The translations under genes were made by a program, and so were the position numbers. The notes beneath the pieces are model-generated. The model saw only the letters and a list, made by a program, of their open reading frames with translations. It did no database searches and was not told the DNA's origin. DNA of 30,241 nucleotides. Source: a virus. Below, piece by piece: positions 1 through 6,961 of this stretch. The stretch covers positions 1 to 30,241 of IMG/VR virus record IMGVR_UViG_3300032242_002535. The stretch is one strand, 5' to 3'. Within the stretch, counting starts at the first letter, position 1. Every line of letters begins with the position of its first letter.

Positions 1-2
1 TA

Positions 3-31
3 TTGACTTTTACATTTGATTGTGTTATACT
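3..31 (+). promoter_or_regulatory. sigma70-type promoter
   Basis: TTGACT at 3-8 and TATACT at 26-31, separated by exactly 17 bases, match the bacterial sigma70 -35/-10 consensus with one mismatch each. A start site about 7 bases downstream falls at 38-39, on the ATG of the first gene, so the transcript would have almost no leader. This is inferred from sequence alone. Confidence 0.65.
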
Positions 32-38
32 ATACATT

Positions 39-602
39 ATGAATATATTTTTTATACACCCCGAACCTAAAATCTGTGCAGAAATGCACGTTAATTCACA
101 CTCAAGCAAGATGTGTATTGAATATGCACAATTGCTTTCTACTGCACACCGTGTCATTGATGGCGTAGAATACTATGGCAAGACTGCCAATAATCGCAAT
201 ATCAAACGCTGGAAGTTACCAGATGAACGTGAGAATGAGTTGATGTTGGCATCTCATATCAATCATCCAAGCGCAATCTGGTGTCGCCAATCAAAAGAAA
301 ACTATCTCTGGTTATATTCACTATGGAAAGAATTACTTTCAGAATTTACCTATCGTTATGGTAAAGTCCATGCGTGTTCTCGTTTGTTAGATACCTTGAG
401 TAAGGCGCCCAATAATATTTCAGATTTGCCATTTACTGAACCTACTCCTGCTATGCCTGACGAGTGTAAAATACCTGGTGATTCTCTTGCTTCGTATCGT
501 AACTACTACAACCTAAATAAGGTTCACTTAGCAACTTGGCAAGGAAAAGTAAATGCAAGACCCGTACCTTCTTGGTTTACTCCTAATCAATCTTATAAAT
601 AA
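39..602 (+). CDS. Conserved T4-like phage protein of unknown function
   Basis: A 187-residue protein starting at the ATG at 39; an in-frame ATG at 3 would lie inside the promoter. The N-terminus, with PEPKICAEMHV followed by KMCIEYAQLLSTAHR, and the later NHPSAIW and YRYGKVH segments resemble a hypothetical protein I recall as conserved in T4-like cyanophages. No catalytic motif can be named and there is no signal peptide or membrane segment. Conserved His, Cys, Trp and Arg residues suggest a compact soluble enzyme or nucleic-acid-binding protein, but this is speculation. No Shine-Dalgarno sequence precedes the start, in line with a leaderless transcript from the promoter at 3-31. Confidence 0.75.
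   Translation: MNIFFIHPEPKICAEMHVNSHSSKMCIEYAQLLSTAHRVIDGVEYYGKTANNRNIKRWKLPDERENELMLASHINHPSAIWCRQSKENYLWLYSLWKELLSEFTYRYGKVHACSRLLDTLSKAPNNISDLPFTEPTPAMPDECKIPGDSLASYRNYYNLNKVHLATWQGKVNARPVPSWFTPNQSYK
594..601 (+). promoter_or_regulatory. T4-type late promoter (TATAAATA)
   Basis: An exact match to the T4 late promoter element TATAAATA, which in T4 is recognised by gp55 with gp33 and the gp45 clamp. It ends five bases before the ATG at 607. With the usual T4 spacing, transcription would begin at or next to that ATG. It is the nearest recognisable promoter upstream of the accessory operon at 908-6043. Confidence 0.65.
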
Positions 603-606
603 TATT

Positions 607-888
607 ATGCCTACATACGACTTTAAAAATAAAGAAACTGGTGAAATCTCTGAACATAGAATGTCATATACTGTTCTTGACCAGTTTAAAAAAGATAATC
701 CCCACTTAGAACAGTATCATTCTGCTGAAAATTTACCACGATTTGGTGACGGAATCAGAATGTCCACACCTGGAACTGGTCAACCAGATTCTACCTTTGA
801 AAAATATGTTATTCAAAGAATGGCGGAAACAATACCAGGTAATACAATTAAAGCAACCAATAAAACTAAACGACCGAAAGAATTCTAA
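607..888 (+). CDS. Small conserved T4-like phage protein (PTYDF family)
   Basis: A 93-residue soluble protein beginning MPTYDFKNKETGE. This resembles short hypothetical proteins of T4-like marine phages and superficially the start of FmdB zinc-ribbon proteins, but no cysteines are present, so a zinc ribbon is excluded. The ATG at 607 is preferred over an in-frame ATG at 553: the upstream codons overlap the previous gene and encode an atypical hydrophobic stretch, while the conserved block begins at 607. There is no Shine-Dalgarno; an exact TATAAATA element ends five bases upstream. The C-terminus is basic (KATNKTKRPKEF). Function unknown. Confidence 0.75.
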   Translation: MPTYDFKNKETGEISEHRMSYTVLDQFKKDNPHLEQYHSAENLPRFGDGIRMSTPGTGQPDSTFEKYVIQRMAETIPGNTIKATNKTKRPKEF

Positions 889-907
889 CTAACCTTAAAG
901 GAGCATT

Positions 908-1075
908 ATGTCAATTAAAAGAGAAATGTCAAAAAAACAAAGACTCTATTATGAACATAACAATAAGGAAAAAGTATTACAAGAATTACAAGATAAAGCA
1001 AAAGAAACAAGAAATTACGAAGAAGTGATATTAACATCACCATTTGACCCACACAGGAATTCGTTTTATAACTGA
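908..1075 (+). CDS. Small charged hypothetical protein
   Basis: A 55-residue reading frame from ATG 908 to TGA 1073-1075. A strong AAAGGAG ribosome-binding site lies just upstream (897-903). Its last base is the first base of the next gene's ATG (TGATG), indicating translational coupling with the 2OG oxygenase. The protein is rich in Lys, Glu and Gln and is predicted helical in its first 40 residues, with the tail SPFDPHRNSFYN. I recognise no family. It could be a small partner of the downstream modification enzymes or an ordinary phage small protein. Confidence 0.7.
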   Translation: MSIKREMSKKQRLYYEHNNKEKVLQELQDKAKETRNYEEVILTSPFDPHRNSFYN

Positions 1076-1671
1076 TGATTAATGATATATTATGTATTGA
1101 TAATGTTTTTGACGAACCTAAAAAAATTGTTGAATTGGCCAAAAAACAAGAATACTACTCTTGCGAAGAAAATCCAACGTTAAAAAATACAAAAATAAGT
1201 TATAAAGGTAAAAGAACTAAACAATTATTTGAGTTGTTAGGTGATAAAGAATATTATGATTTGACTAGTAAAATAATTAAAAAAATATTTAAAGATGTTT
1301 CACAGACGGTGGTTAAATTACAACCTGTTTGTTTATTTCACTATCTAACAGAATCAGATGTGCCAGATAATTCTTGGTATCACCGAGATACTTCTTTATA
1401 TTCTGGTGTAATATATTTGAGTGAAAATTTTACTGATAGATTTAATAATCACGGTACAATAATAGTAAAAAACCAAGAAAGATTACACATAAGAAATGAA
1501 TTTAATAAATTGGTTTTATATCGTGGAGATTATTTGCATTCTGCCAACTTTGGTTTCGGAAAAACAATTGATGATGCTAGATTAACATTGAATTTTTTTA
1601 TCAATGAGATTAATATAGATTTAAAAAATGAAAATAAAGTAAAAGAAAAACACTATGAATACGAAAATTAA
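1075..1671 (+). CDS. 2-oxoglutarate/Fe(II)-dependent oxygenase-like protein
   Basis: A 198-residue protein with the facial-triad pattern of non-haem Fe(II)/2OG oxygenases. The HxD pair is H103 and D105 (WYHRDTSLYSGVIYLS). The distal histidine is H155 in a GDYLHS block, and R169 is placed to bind the 2OG carboxylate. The fold order (HxD strand, variable loop, YRGDYLHSANFG, DDARLTLNFF) fits the double-stranded beta-helix core and is close to small phage and bacterial oxygenases acting on amino-acid side chains or peptides. The substrate is not visible. It opens a run of modification enzymes around the Cys-rich protein at 3244-3915, so hydroxylation of that protein, for example on its many Asn residues, is a reasonable inference. 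Confidence 0.8.
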   Translation: MINDILCIDNVFDEPKKIVELAKKQEYYSCEENPTLKNTKISYKGKRTKQLFELLGDKEYYDLTSKIIKKIFKDVSQTVVKLQPVCLFHYLTESDVPDNSWYHRDTSLYSGVIYLSENFTDRFNNHGTIIVKNQERLHIRNEFNKLVLYRGDYLHSANFGFGKTIDDARLTLNFFINEINIDLKNENKVKEKHYEYEN

Positions 1672-1676
1672 AAAAT

Positions 1677-3233
1677 ATGTCTAACTGTATTATAATCACC
1701 GGCGGAACTTGGAATAAAGATGACTGGAGTAAACTACAACGTAATGTTGGGTCTTACCGAATTGCATCTGCATTACAGGATTCCGGTTATTCAACTTTTG
1801 TTTTTGACTACATCATAAATTTTTCCTATGATGAAATTATTGAAGTTTTAGATAAACATTTAGGTGATGATACGATATGGGTTGGTTTCTCGTCAACCTT
1901 TTTCTGGTTTCCAGAACACGGAGCAACATCAGGAAATGGCGATATCTTAAAATTAAAAGAGATGTGGTGGACATATGATGATGATGCCAAAAAAATCATA
2001 AACTACATTAAAAGTAAATCCAAAGCCAAAATTCTATATGGCGGAACAAAATCTGAATTTTTTGTTGGTAAAGATCCGGACATTGATTACTATGTATTGG
2101 GATTAGCTGATACCGCAGTTATAAATTTAACAAAACACATTGAAACTAATGATATAACATATCTTGATCCTCATCATGAAATATTAAATTATGACGATGG
2201 TAGAAAAGGTTATTTCATAGACGCTATGAAATATCCTCAAGCAGAAATGGATAACATTAGAACGCATTGGTGGAAAAAAGAATTTAATATTTTACCAAAA
2301 GAAGCTCTATCATTAGAGTTCGCTCGTGGTTGTATATTTAAATGTAAATTCTGCACTTACCCACTCTTAGGTAAAGCAAAAGGTTCTTATCTAAGACAAG
2401 CAAAAGAAATTCGTGATGATATGATATTAAATTATGAAGCATACGGCACAACGGATTACTTTATTACAGATGATACAGTCAATGATGATAATGACAAACT
2501 AGAAGAATTACATAAACAATTTCAAACACTACCATTCAAACCAAAAATAACTGGATTTTTTAGACTGGATTTAATAAATAAACACCGACATCAAGCTGAG
2601 TTGTTAGTTGAAATGGGTTTAGTTGGTGTTTTCTTTGGTATAGAAACATTACATCCAAAAAGTGCTATTTCTATAGGTAAAGGATTACATCCTAATAAAG
2701 TTAAAGATTGCTTGAATTGGTTACATGATGGTCCATGGAAGAGAAAAGTTAACATTGGTGGTGGTATAATACTTGGTTTACCACACGACACCTTTGAATA
2801 TTTTGATGAGATAAATGAATGGGCAGCGGATAAATATTGTCCTATGGATCATGTGCAATTTTATCCTTTACATTTAAATGATATGAGTAAAAAGGATAAA
2901 CCTGGTCTCTATGTTTCAGAATTTAACTTGCATCCAGAAATATATGGCTATAAATTTCCAGGTGAAGATAATTATATGCGTTGGGAATTGCCAGAACAAG
3001 GTTTAAGTTATACATTATGTAATGAAATTTCAAAAGAGTTTAACAAAAATAGAGCTTTATATAATAAAGTCTCTGGTTTTGAGATACCAAAATGGCTAAA
3101 TTTAGGTATACCAATGGATGATTTATATGATTTGCCTGCATGGAAACTTATAGAAAAATATAATGTAAGTGATTTAAATAAAAAACGATTAAACGAGTAT
3201 AAGAAAATGCTCGGTGTATCAAATATAAAATAA
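1677..3233 (+). CDS. Radical SAM enzyme with N-terminal B12-binding-like domain
   Basis: A 518-residue protein. Residues 1-155 look like a Rossmann domain of the B12-binding type (N-terminal CIIITGGTW strand, VGFSSTFFW, KILYGGTKS, DYYVLGLAD), but I do not see the DxHxxG signature that supplies the cobalt ligand. The radical SAM core follows, with CxxxCxxC at C219, C223 and C226 (RGCIFKCKFC) for the [4Fe-4S] cluster, later strands FITDDT and VFFGIET, and a C-terminal part resembling B12-type radical SAM proteins. Such enzymes perform methylations or other radical chemistry on peptides and metabolites; the reaction here is unknown. No clear Shine-Dalgarno; the gene starts 5 bases after the oxygenase, so coupled translation is likely. 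Confidence 0.88.
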   Translation: MSNCIIITGGTWNKDDWSKLQRNVGSYRIASALQDSGYSTFVFDYIINFSYDEIIEVLDKHLGDDTIWVGFSSTFFWFPEHGATSGNGDILKLKEMWWTYDDDAKKIINYIKSKSKAKILYGGTKSEFFVGKDPDIDYYVLGLADTAVINLTKHIETNDITYLDPHHEILNYDDGRKGYFIDAMKYPQAEMDNIRTHWWKKEFNILPKEALSLEFARGCIFKCKFCTYPLLGKAKGSYLRQAKEIRDDMILNYEAYGTTDYFITDDTVNDDNDKLEELHKQFQTLPFKPKITGFFRLDLINKHRHQAELLVEMGLVGVFFGIETLHPKSAISIGKGLHPNKVKDCLNWLHDGPWKRKVNIGGGIILGLPHDTFEYFDEINEWAADKYCPMDHVQFYPLHLNDMSKKDKPGLYVSEFNLHPEIYGYKFPGEDNYMRWELPEQGLSYTLCNEISKEFNKNRALYNKVSGFEIPKWLNLGIPMDDLYDLPAWKLIEKYNVSDLNKKRLNEYKKMLGVSNIK

Positions 3234-3243
3234 GGAAAGAAAA

Positions 3244-3915
3244 ATGACTTTACCTTCCAGTGGTATAATAGGATTTTCTGATATAGAAAATGAAGTTGGT
3301 ATAGCCGTAGGCACAGCTTTAGATATGTCTTGGGTCAGAAGCAATTCAAAAGGAAACATTACTAATATGGATTCTTTACATGGTCTTGCTTGGTATCAAA
3401 GAAATGTAGACGGAAACTGCGATAATGGAAATTGTCCAAATAACTGTAACTGTGGTAATGTAAATTGTGGTAATTGTATCATTACAGGCGGAGTAAATTG
3501 CGCAAATTGTGATGGCCAAGCTTACTTGCAAGGAAATTGTAACTGTGCTTGTGCATATAATTGCACAACAGCAGAAACCTCCTATAATTGTAATTGTGCT
3601 TGTTCTTGGATTTGCGCTTGTGCCTGTTCAGATAAGAGTTTAAAAGAAGATGTCACAAATATTACAGGTGCATTAGAATCGGTCAGACAATTACAAGGCG
3701 TTTATTATAAATGGAACAATTCCGCAGGAAGTTACGGTAAAGTTCCAGGTAAAGAAACGATGGGTGTTATAGCAAACGATACACAAAAAATTGTTCCTCA
3801 GGTTGTAGGAAATTATAAAGATGTATTAACCGTGGATTATGAATCTATGAATGCATTATTGTTAGAAGCGATTAAAGAATTAGATTTTAAAATTGAAAGT
3901 TTAAGAAAGGTTTAA
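3244..3915 (+). CDS. Cys-rich virion-type protein with S74 chaperone domain; putative substrate of radical SAM enzymes
   Basis: A 223-residue protein in three parts. Residues 1-55 (MTLPSSGIIGFSDIENEVG) match the start of many T4-like phage fibre and structural proteins. Residues 59-128 hold 18 cysteines, largely as NC, CNC and CAC units separated by Asn, Gly and Ala. Residues 129-223 (SDKSLKEDVTNI, ALESVRQLQGVYYKW, MGVIANDT, VDYESMNALLLEAIKEL) form a Peptidase_S74 intramolecular-chaperone domain like those ending phage tail spikes. In that family autocleavage occurs before a Ser at the domain start; Ser129 is the candidate, which would leave the Cys-rich block as the mature C-terminus. It has a good AAGGAAAG ribosome site and is flanked on both sides by radical SAM genes. 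A modified adhesin tip is the favoured inference; a metal-binding domain is the alternative. Confidence 0.85.
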   Translation: MTLPSSGIIGFSDIENEVGIAVGTALDMSWVRSNSKGNITNMDSLHGLAWYQRNVDGNCDNGNCPNNCNCGNVNCGNCIITGGVNCANCDGQAYLQGNCNCACAYNCTTAETSYNCNCACSWICACACSDKSLKEDVTNITGALESVRQLQGVYYKWNNSAGSYGKVPGKETMGVIANDTQKIVPQVVGNYKDVLTVDYESMNALLLEAIKELDFKIESLRKV

Positions 3916-3916
3916 T

Positions 3917-5359
3917 ATGAATTTTTATGTTGCAGCTGCCAAATCTGGCGACCCGAGTGATATACAATATTTTTCTTATGACAATGAAAAAAATATTTTG
4001 TCTAGAAAAGATGGTTTTGTTTTTGAATATTCCGAAATCAGTAAAAATGAAATAGAACCAGCAAAAATATTTGATAAAAACAATCCATTAAAAAAATCAA
4101 AATTAGTAACATTTTTAAAGATTCAGTTAGGTTTATCATGTAACTATTCCTGTGACTATTGTTCACAAAAATTTGTTGAACGTGCAGAAGAAACGACATC
4201 AAAAGATATTGATAATTTTCTAAAAATGTTAGATAGTTTGGAATTTGATGAAGAATCTGGATTAAAAATAGAATTTTGGGGCGGTGAGCCTCTAGTTTAT
4301 TGGAAAACATTACGTCCATTAGCAGAGGCGATAAAAGAAAAATTCTACAATTGGAGTAAACCACCACTTTTCTCAATGATAACCAATGGTTCTATCTTAA
4401 CAAAAGAAATGTGTGCATGGTTATACTATATGGGATTTAGTGTCTCTATAAGTCATGATGGACCAGGACAATCCGTTCGTGGTCCTGATCCATTTGATGA
4501 CCCAAAACAAAAGAAAATCATATTAGACTTTTATAAAACTATGAGTAAAAATTATCGTTTTAGTTTTAATGCTATGTTAAACAATAAAAATAAAAGTAGA
4601 AAAAAAATATATGAATGGTTTGTTGATTTAACCGGAGACCCCGGTGTTGCCTTGGGAGAAGGCGGTATTGTTGATGCATATGATGAAGATGGTTTAGGAA
4701 ATTCATTAAGCACAAAGCAGGATCATTTTGATTATCGTAGGCAAAATTTTAATGATATTTTTGAAACTCAAGGTCAAATAGGATTTAGACAACAATTAGG
4801 AAAAATTGACGGGTTTACTCAGTCTATATTGACACACTCACATTCCGATACTCTAGGACAAAAATGTGGTATGGATGATGAACATACCGTAGCAATTGAT
4901 TTGCGAGGAAATGTCATAACTTGTCAGAATGTTAGTTCCGTTGAAATTGGTATGAATGGTGAGAACCATTTAAGTGGCCATGTGACTGATATGGATAATG
5001 TTTCAATTAAAACAGCAACGCATTGGAAAAATAGAAAAGAGTGTTCTTCTTGTCCGGTAGTGCATCTGTGTAAAGGCTCTTGTATGTTCTTGGAAGGAAA
5101 ATATTGGGAAGCTTCTTGCGATAATGCCTATTCGGATAATATAGTTATGTTTGCACTTTCATTTGAAAAGATTACAGGTTATATACCTTTTTTAATAAAA
5201 TCCGAAAATTTACCACTAGAAAGACAAGATATTTGGGGTAATGTTTTCAAACATGAAGAAAAGAAAAAACAAAAGATTATACCAATTAAAGTTGTAACAG
5301 AAAAGAAATTAAAAATTGATGATGTTGAAGTTTATGCAAAAAGTGTTATAATGGAATAA
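3917..5359 (+). CDS. SPASM-type radical SAM peptide-maturase-like enzyme
   Basis: A 480-residue protein. The radical SAM CxxxCxxC motif is at C75, C79 and C82 (LSCNYSCDYCSQ), followed by the WGGEP SAM-binding motif at 121-125 and the ITNGS strand. A C-terminal SPASM domain supplies cysteines for auxiliary clusters: C317, C336, the spaced set C376, C379, C385, C389 (C-x2-C-x5-C-x3-C), and C401. Known SPASM proteins (AlbA, anSME, PqqE, ranthipeptide maturases) modify peptides or proteins through thioether bonds, C-C bonds or Ser/Cys oxidation. The gene begins one base after the Cys-rich S74 gene, with AAAGG upstream, so production of enzyme and putative substrate is tightly linked. The chemistry is not predictable from sequence alone. 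Confidence 0.92.
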   Translation: MNFYVAAAKSGDPSDIQYFSYDNEKNILSRKDGFVFEYSEISKNEIEPAKIFDKNNPLKKSKLVTFLKIQLGLSCNYSCDYCSQKFVERAEETTSKDIDNFLKMLDSLEFDEESGLKIEFWGGEPLVYWKTLRPLAEAIKEKFYNWSKPPLFSMITNGSILTKEMCAWLYYMGFSVSISHDGPGQSVRGPDPFDDPKQKKIILDFYKTMSKNYRFSFNAMLNNKNKSRKKIYEWFVDLTGDPGVALGEGGIVDAYDEDGLGNSLSTKQDHFDYRRQNFNDIFETQGQIGFRQQLGKIDGFTQSILTHSHSDTLGQKCGMDDEHTVAIDLRGNVITCQNVSSVEIGMNGENHLSGHVTDMDNVSIKTATHWKNRKECSSCPVVHLCKGSCMFLEGKYWEASCDNAYSDNIVMFALSFEKITGYIPFLIKSENLPLERQDIWGNVFKHEEKKKQKIIPIKVVTEKKLKIDDVEVYAKSVIME

Positions 5360-5362
5360 AAA

Positions 5363-6043
5363 ATGAATACACAACAAATTTTAGAATTGATTAAATCGCA
5401 CCCAGCTTGTGTTTCTGTTGAAACGTATAACGTTCCTAATTTTTTACAAAACCAAATTACAGATAATGATATAATTTTATTTGATATTATTTTTCAAAAA
5501 AATGAAATAAAAAGAAAAATTATAATTTTATTAAATTTAGATTACATAAAAAATATAGATTTAAATATATCTAATGTTGACCATTTAGTTGATGATTTAA
5601 CTTTTTGTGATAAAGGATCATCATGTTTTGATGATGGTTGTGATATTTGTATTGATGGTGGGCCAGGGTCATACGGCAATATATCTCAAAATATGGGAGA
5701 ACCACCCACCTACTACATAGAACCTACTCAATCGCTAGCTATTAGGTTAAAATCTTTTGAAGTTCCTGAGGTTGAGATAACGGAAGAATTGCAAGAGTTA
5801 ATAAACCGCATACTACAAGTTCAATATATTACTGGCGTATCAATAGAAAATGTTCGCCATACACGAATAACTGAGAAACTTAACCGTGACGATGGAGTAG
5901 TTCTAATATTAGATAGACCGGACCACCACACAAAAATTAATATTTTTTACCCATTAAGTGTTCTACAAAATGTAGATAATCATAACTCAATTATTGAAAA
6001 TATAATTTTTGTAGTAGACACACATAAAAATATAGTGTTTTAA
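5363..6043 (+). CDS. Unknown protein with a four-Cys cluster, last gene of the radical SAM operon
   Basis: A 226-residue protein that I cannot assign. It starts three bases after the SPASM enzyme. The N-terminal ~75 residues alternate hydrophobic strands and charged turns. A motif at residues 82-105 contains C82, C88, C93 and C96 followed by a Gly-rich GGPGSYGN stretch. The C-terminal half is Glu/Ile-rich and ends in beta-strand-like segments (GVVLILD, NIIFVVD, KNIVF). There is no signal peptide. In this context it could be a peptide-recognition or scaffold partner, a second modification target through the Cys/Gly segment, or a zinc-binding protein. None of these can be preferred from sequence. 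Confidence 0.75.
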   Translation: MNTQQILELIKSHPACVSVETYNVPNFLQNQITDNDIILFDIIFQKNEIKRKIIILLNLDYIKNIDLNISNVDHLVDDLTFCDKGSSCFDDGCDICIDGGPGSYGNISQNMGEPPTYYIEPTQSLAIRLKSFEVPEVEITEELQELINRILQVQYITGVSIENVRHTRITEKLNRDDGVVLILDRPDHHTKINIFYPLSVLQNVDNHNSIIENIIFVVDTHKNIVF

Positions 6044-6064
6044 AATTAATATGAAAAGTGAAAT

Positions 6065-6724
6065 ATGTTTAATTATTGCACCCCTAAAGAATTAGTAGAC
6101 CTTCAATCGGAAACTTTTCCTGATGGTAAGCGTTTCTATACCTTGCCTGATGGTTCTAAGTTACCCTCAATTACCACAATACTCTCAGCACAAAGCAAAG
6201 CTGGTATTGCTGCTTGGCGTAAGAGAGTAGGTGAAGTAGAAGCAAATAGGGTGTCATCCAAAGCATCTGGACGAGGCACCAGAGTGCATAATCTATGTGA
6301 AGATTTCATACAGAACAAAGCACTTAGAGAATCAATGCCTGACGCTTTGGAGATGTTTAGAACAATTAAACCTGTTCTACAAGAGAGAGTGAATAACATC
6401 CATTATGTTGAACAATCTTTCTATTCTACCAAAATAGGTTCAGCAGGTCGTTCTGATTTAATTGCTGAATTTGATGGTGAATTGTCCGTTATGGACTACA
6501 AAACGTCATCAAAAATCAAACTAAGGAATAATATTCTTTCTTATTTCTGGCAATCAACCTTCTATGCTCTTGCTTATGAAGAATTAGTTGGTACACCAAT
6601 CAATCAAATTGTTATCATTATGGCAGTTGAAAATGAAAAACAACCATTAATCTTCATTGAAAAAGTGGAAGACCACATACAAGGCCTTGTGAAAGCTATC
6701 CAATTCTATAAAAATACCATATAA
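6065..6724 (+). CDS. PD-(D/E)XK exonuclease, RecB/Cas4-like
   Basis: A 219-residue nuclease-fold protein. Motifs in order are GTRVHNLCEDF with H75, E116 in the VEQSFYS strand, GSAGRSDLIAEFDG with D131, and VMDYKTSSK with D144 and K146. This is the H...E...D...DxK pattern of RecB-family PD-(D/E)XK nucleases, with a helix carrying Gln after the core (FWQSTFYALAYEE) as in the family's QxxxY motif. Homologues are common in T4-like marine phages and are usually annotated as exonuclease; the role is probably in recombination or DNA degradation. The gene lies just downstream of the modification operon but belongs to the DNA-metabolism module on its right. Confidence 0.88.
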   Translation: MFNYCTPKELVDLQSETFPDGKRFYTLPDGSKLPSITTILSAQSKAGIAAWRKRVGEVEANRVSSKASGRGTRVHNLCEDFIQNKALRESMPDALEMFRTIKPVLQERVNNIHYVEQSFYSTKIGSAGRSDLIAEFDGELSVMDYKTSSKIKLRNNILSYFWQSTFYALAYEELVGTPINQIVIIMAVENEKQPLIFIEKVEDHIQGLVKAIQFYKNTI

Positions 6725-6729
6725 ATTGC

Positions 6730-6758
6730 TTGACAAGTGATAAATAAACCTCTATAAT
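6730..6758 (+). promoter_or_regulatory. Perfect-consensus sigma70 promoter with embedded late-like element
   Basis: TTGACA at 6730-6735 and TATAAT at 6753-6758 are both exact consensus hexamers with 17-base spacing. The spacer contains GATAAATA at 6739-6746, seven of eight matches to the T4 late element. Transcription starting near 6765 would give a leader of about 15 bases carrying the GGAGG ribosome site of the 43-residue gene. Confidence 0.85.
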
Positions 6759-6779
6759 AGAATTTTACTGGAGGTCATT

Positions 6780-6911
6780 ATGAAAGTTAAGAAATTAATC
6801 AAAAAGATGTATAAGGCTTGTATTGAGCATAACAAAGAGAAAGAAAAGAAACTTTGGTTCAAAGCTATTAAGAAGTCTTTAAAAGGCAAGAAAACCGAAG
6901 CGATTAAGTAA
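6780..6911 (+). CDS. Small, very basic 43-residue protein
   Basis: The reading frame from ATG 6780 to TAA 6909-6911 encodes 43 residues, of which 18 are Lys (start MKVKKLIKKMYKAC, end KKSLKGKKTEAIK). A strong TGGAGGT ribosome site lies 5-6 bases upstream, and the gene is the first behind a perfect-consensus sigma70 promoter, so it should be made early and abundantly. One amphipathic helix is likely. Comparable tiny basic proteins occur in T4-like phages, some of which bind host RNA polymerase, DNA or ribosomes; no specific role can be read here. A GC-rich structured RNA candidate follows at once. Confidence 0.75.
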   Translation: MKVKKLIKKMYKACIEHNKEKEKKLWFKAIKKSLKGKKTEAIK

Positions 6912-6961
6912 TTCGTAAGAATCGGCAATGCGGAAGCCGTTAGGGTTGAGGACACTCGGCC
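6911..6961 (+). ncRNA. GC-rich tandem-hairpin RNA element (candidate)
   Basis: Three consecutive stems can be drawn. The first is ATTC/GAAT (6911-6914 with 6919-6922) around a GTAA GNRA-type tetraloop. The second is CGGC/GCCG (6923-6926 with 6936-6939). The third is a 7-bp helix GGTTGAG/CTCGGCC (6944-6950 with 6955-6961, including two G-T pairs) closed by GACA. The segment is clearly richer in G and C than its surroundings. It lies between the small basic gene and the ribosome site of the SleB-like gene, so it may control or stabilise that mRNA. Short stretches (GCGGAAG, CCGAAG) recall the glutamine riboswitch family, but the full consensus is not met. Confidence 0.45.

Noticed and set aside
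915-1142. Minus-strand hydrophobic frame over the small 908 gene
   Set aside because: It is antisense to two coupled plus-strand genes; its hydrophobic character comes from reading Lys/Glu-rich codons backwards.
3408-3627. Cys-codon-rich stretch as a DNA repeat or CRISPR-like array
   Set aside because: The repetition is at the codon level (NC, CNC, CAC units) with irregular spacing and no constant repeat/spacer lengths.
3418-3627. Cys-rich protein as a metallothionein
   Set aside because: CxC pairs look similar, but the flanking fibre-type N-terminus, S74 domain and adjacent radical SAM enzymes fit a modified virion protein better; metal binding remains a secondary possibility.
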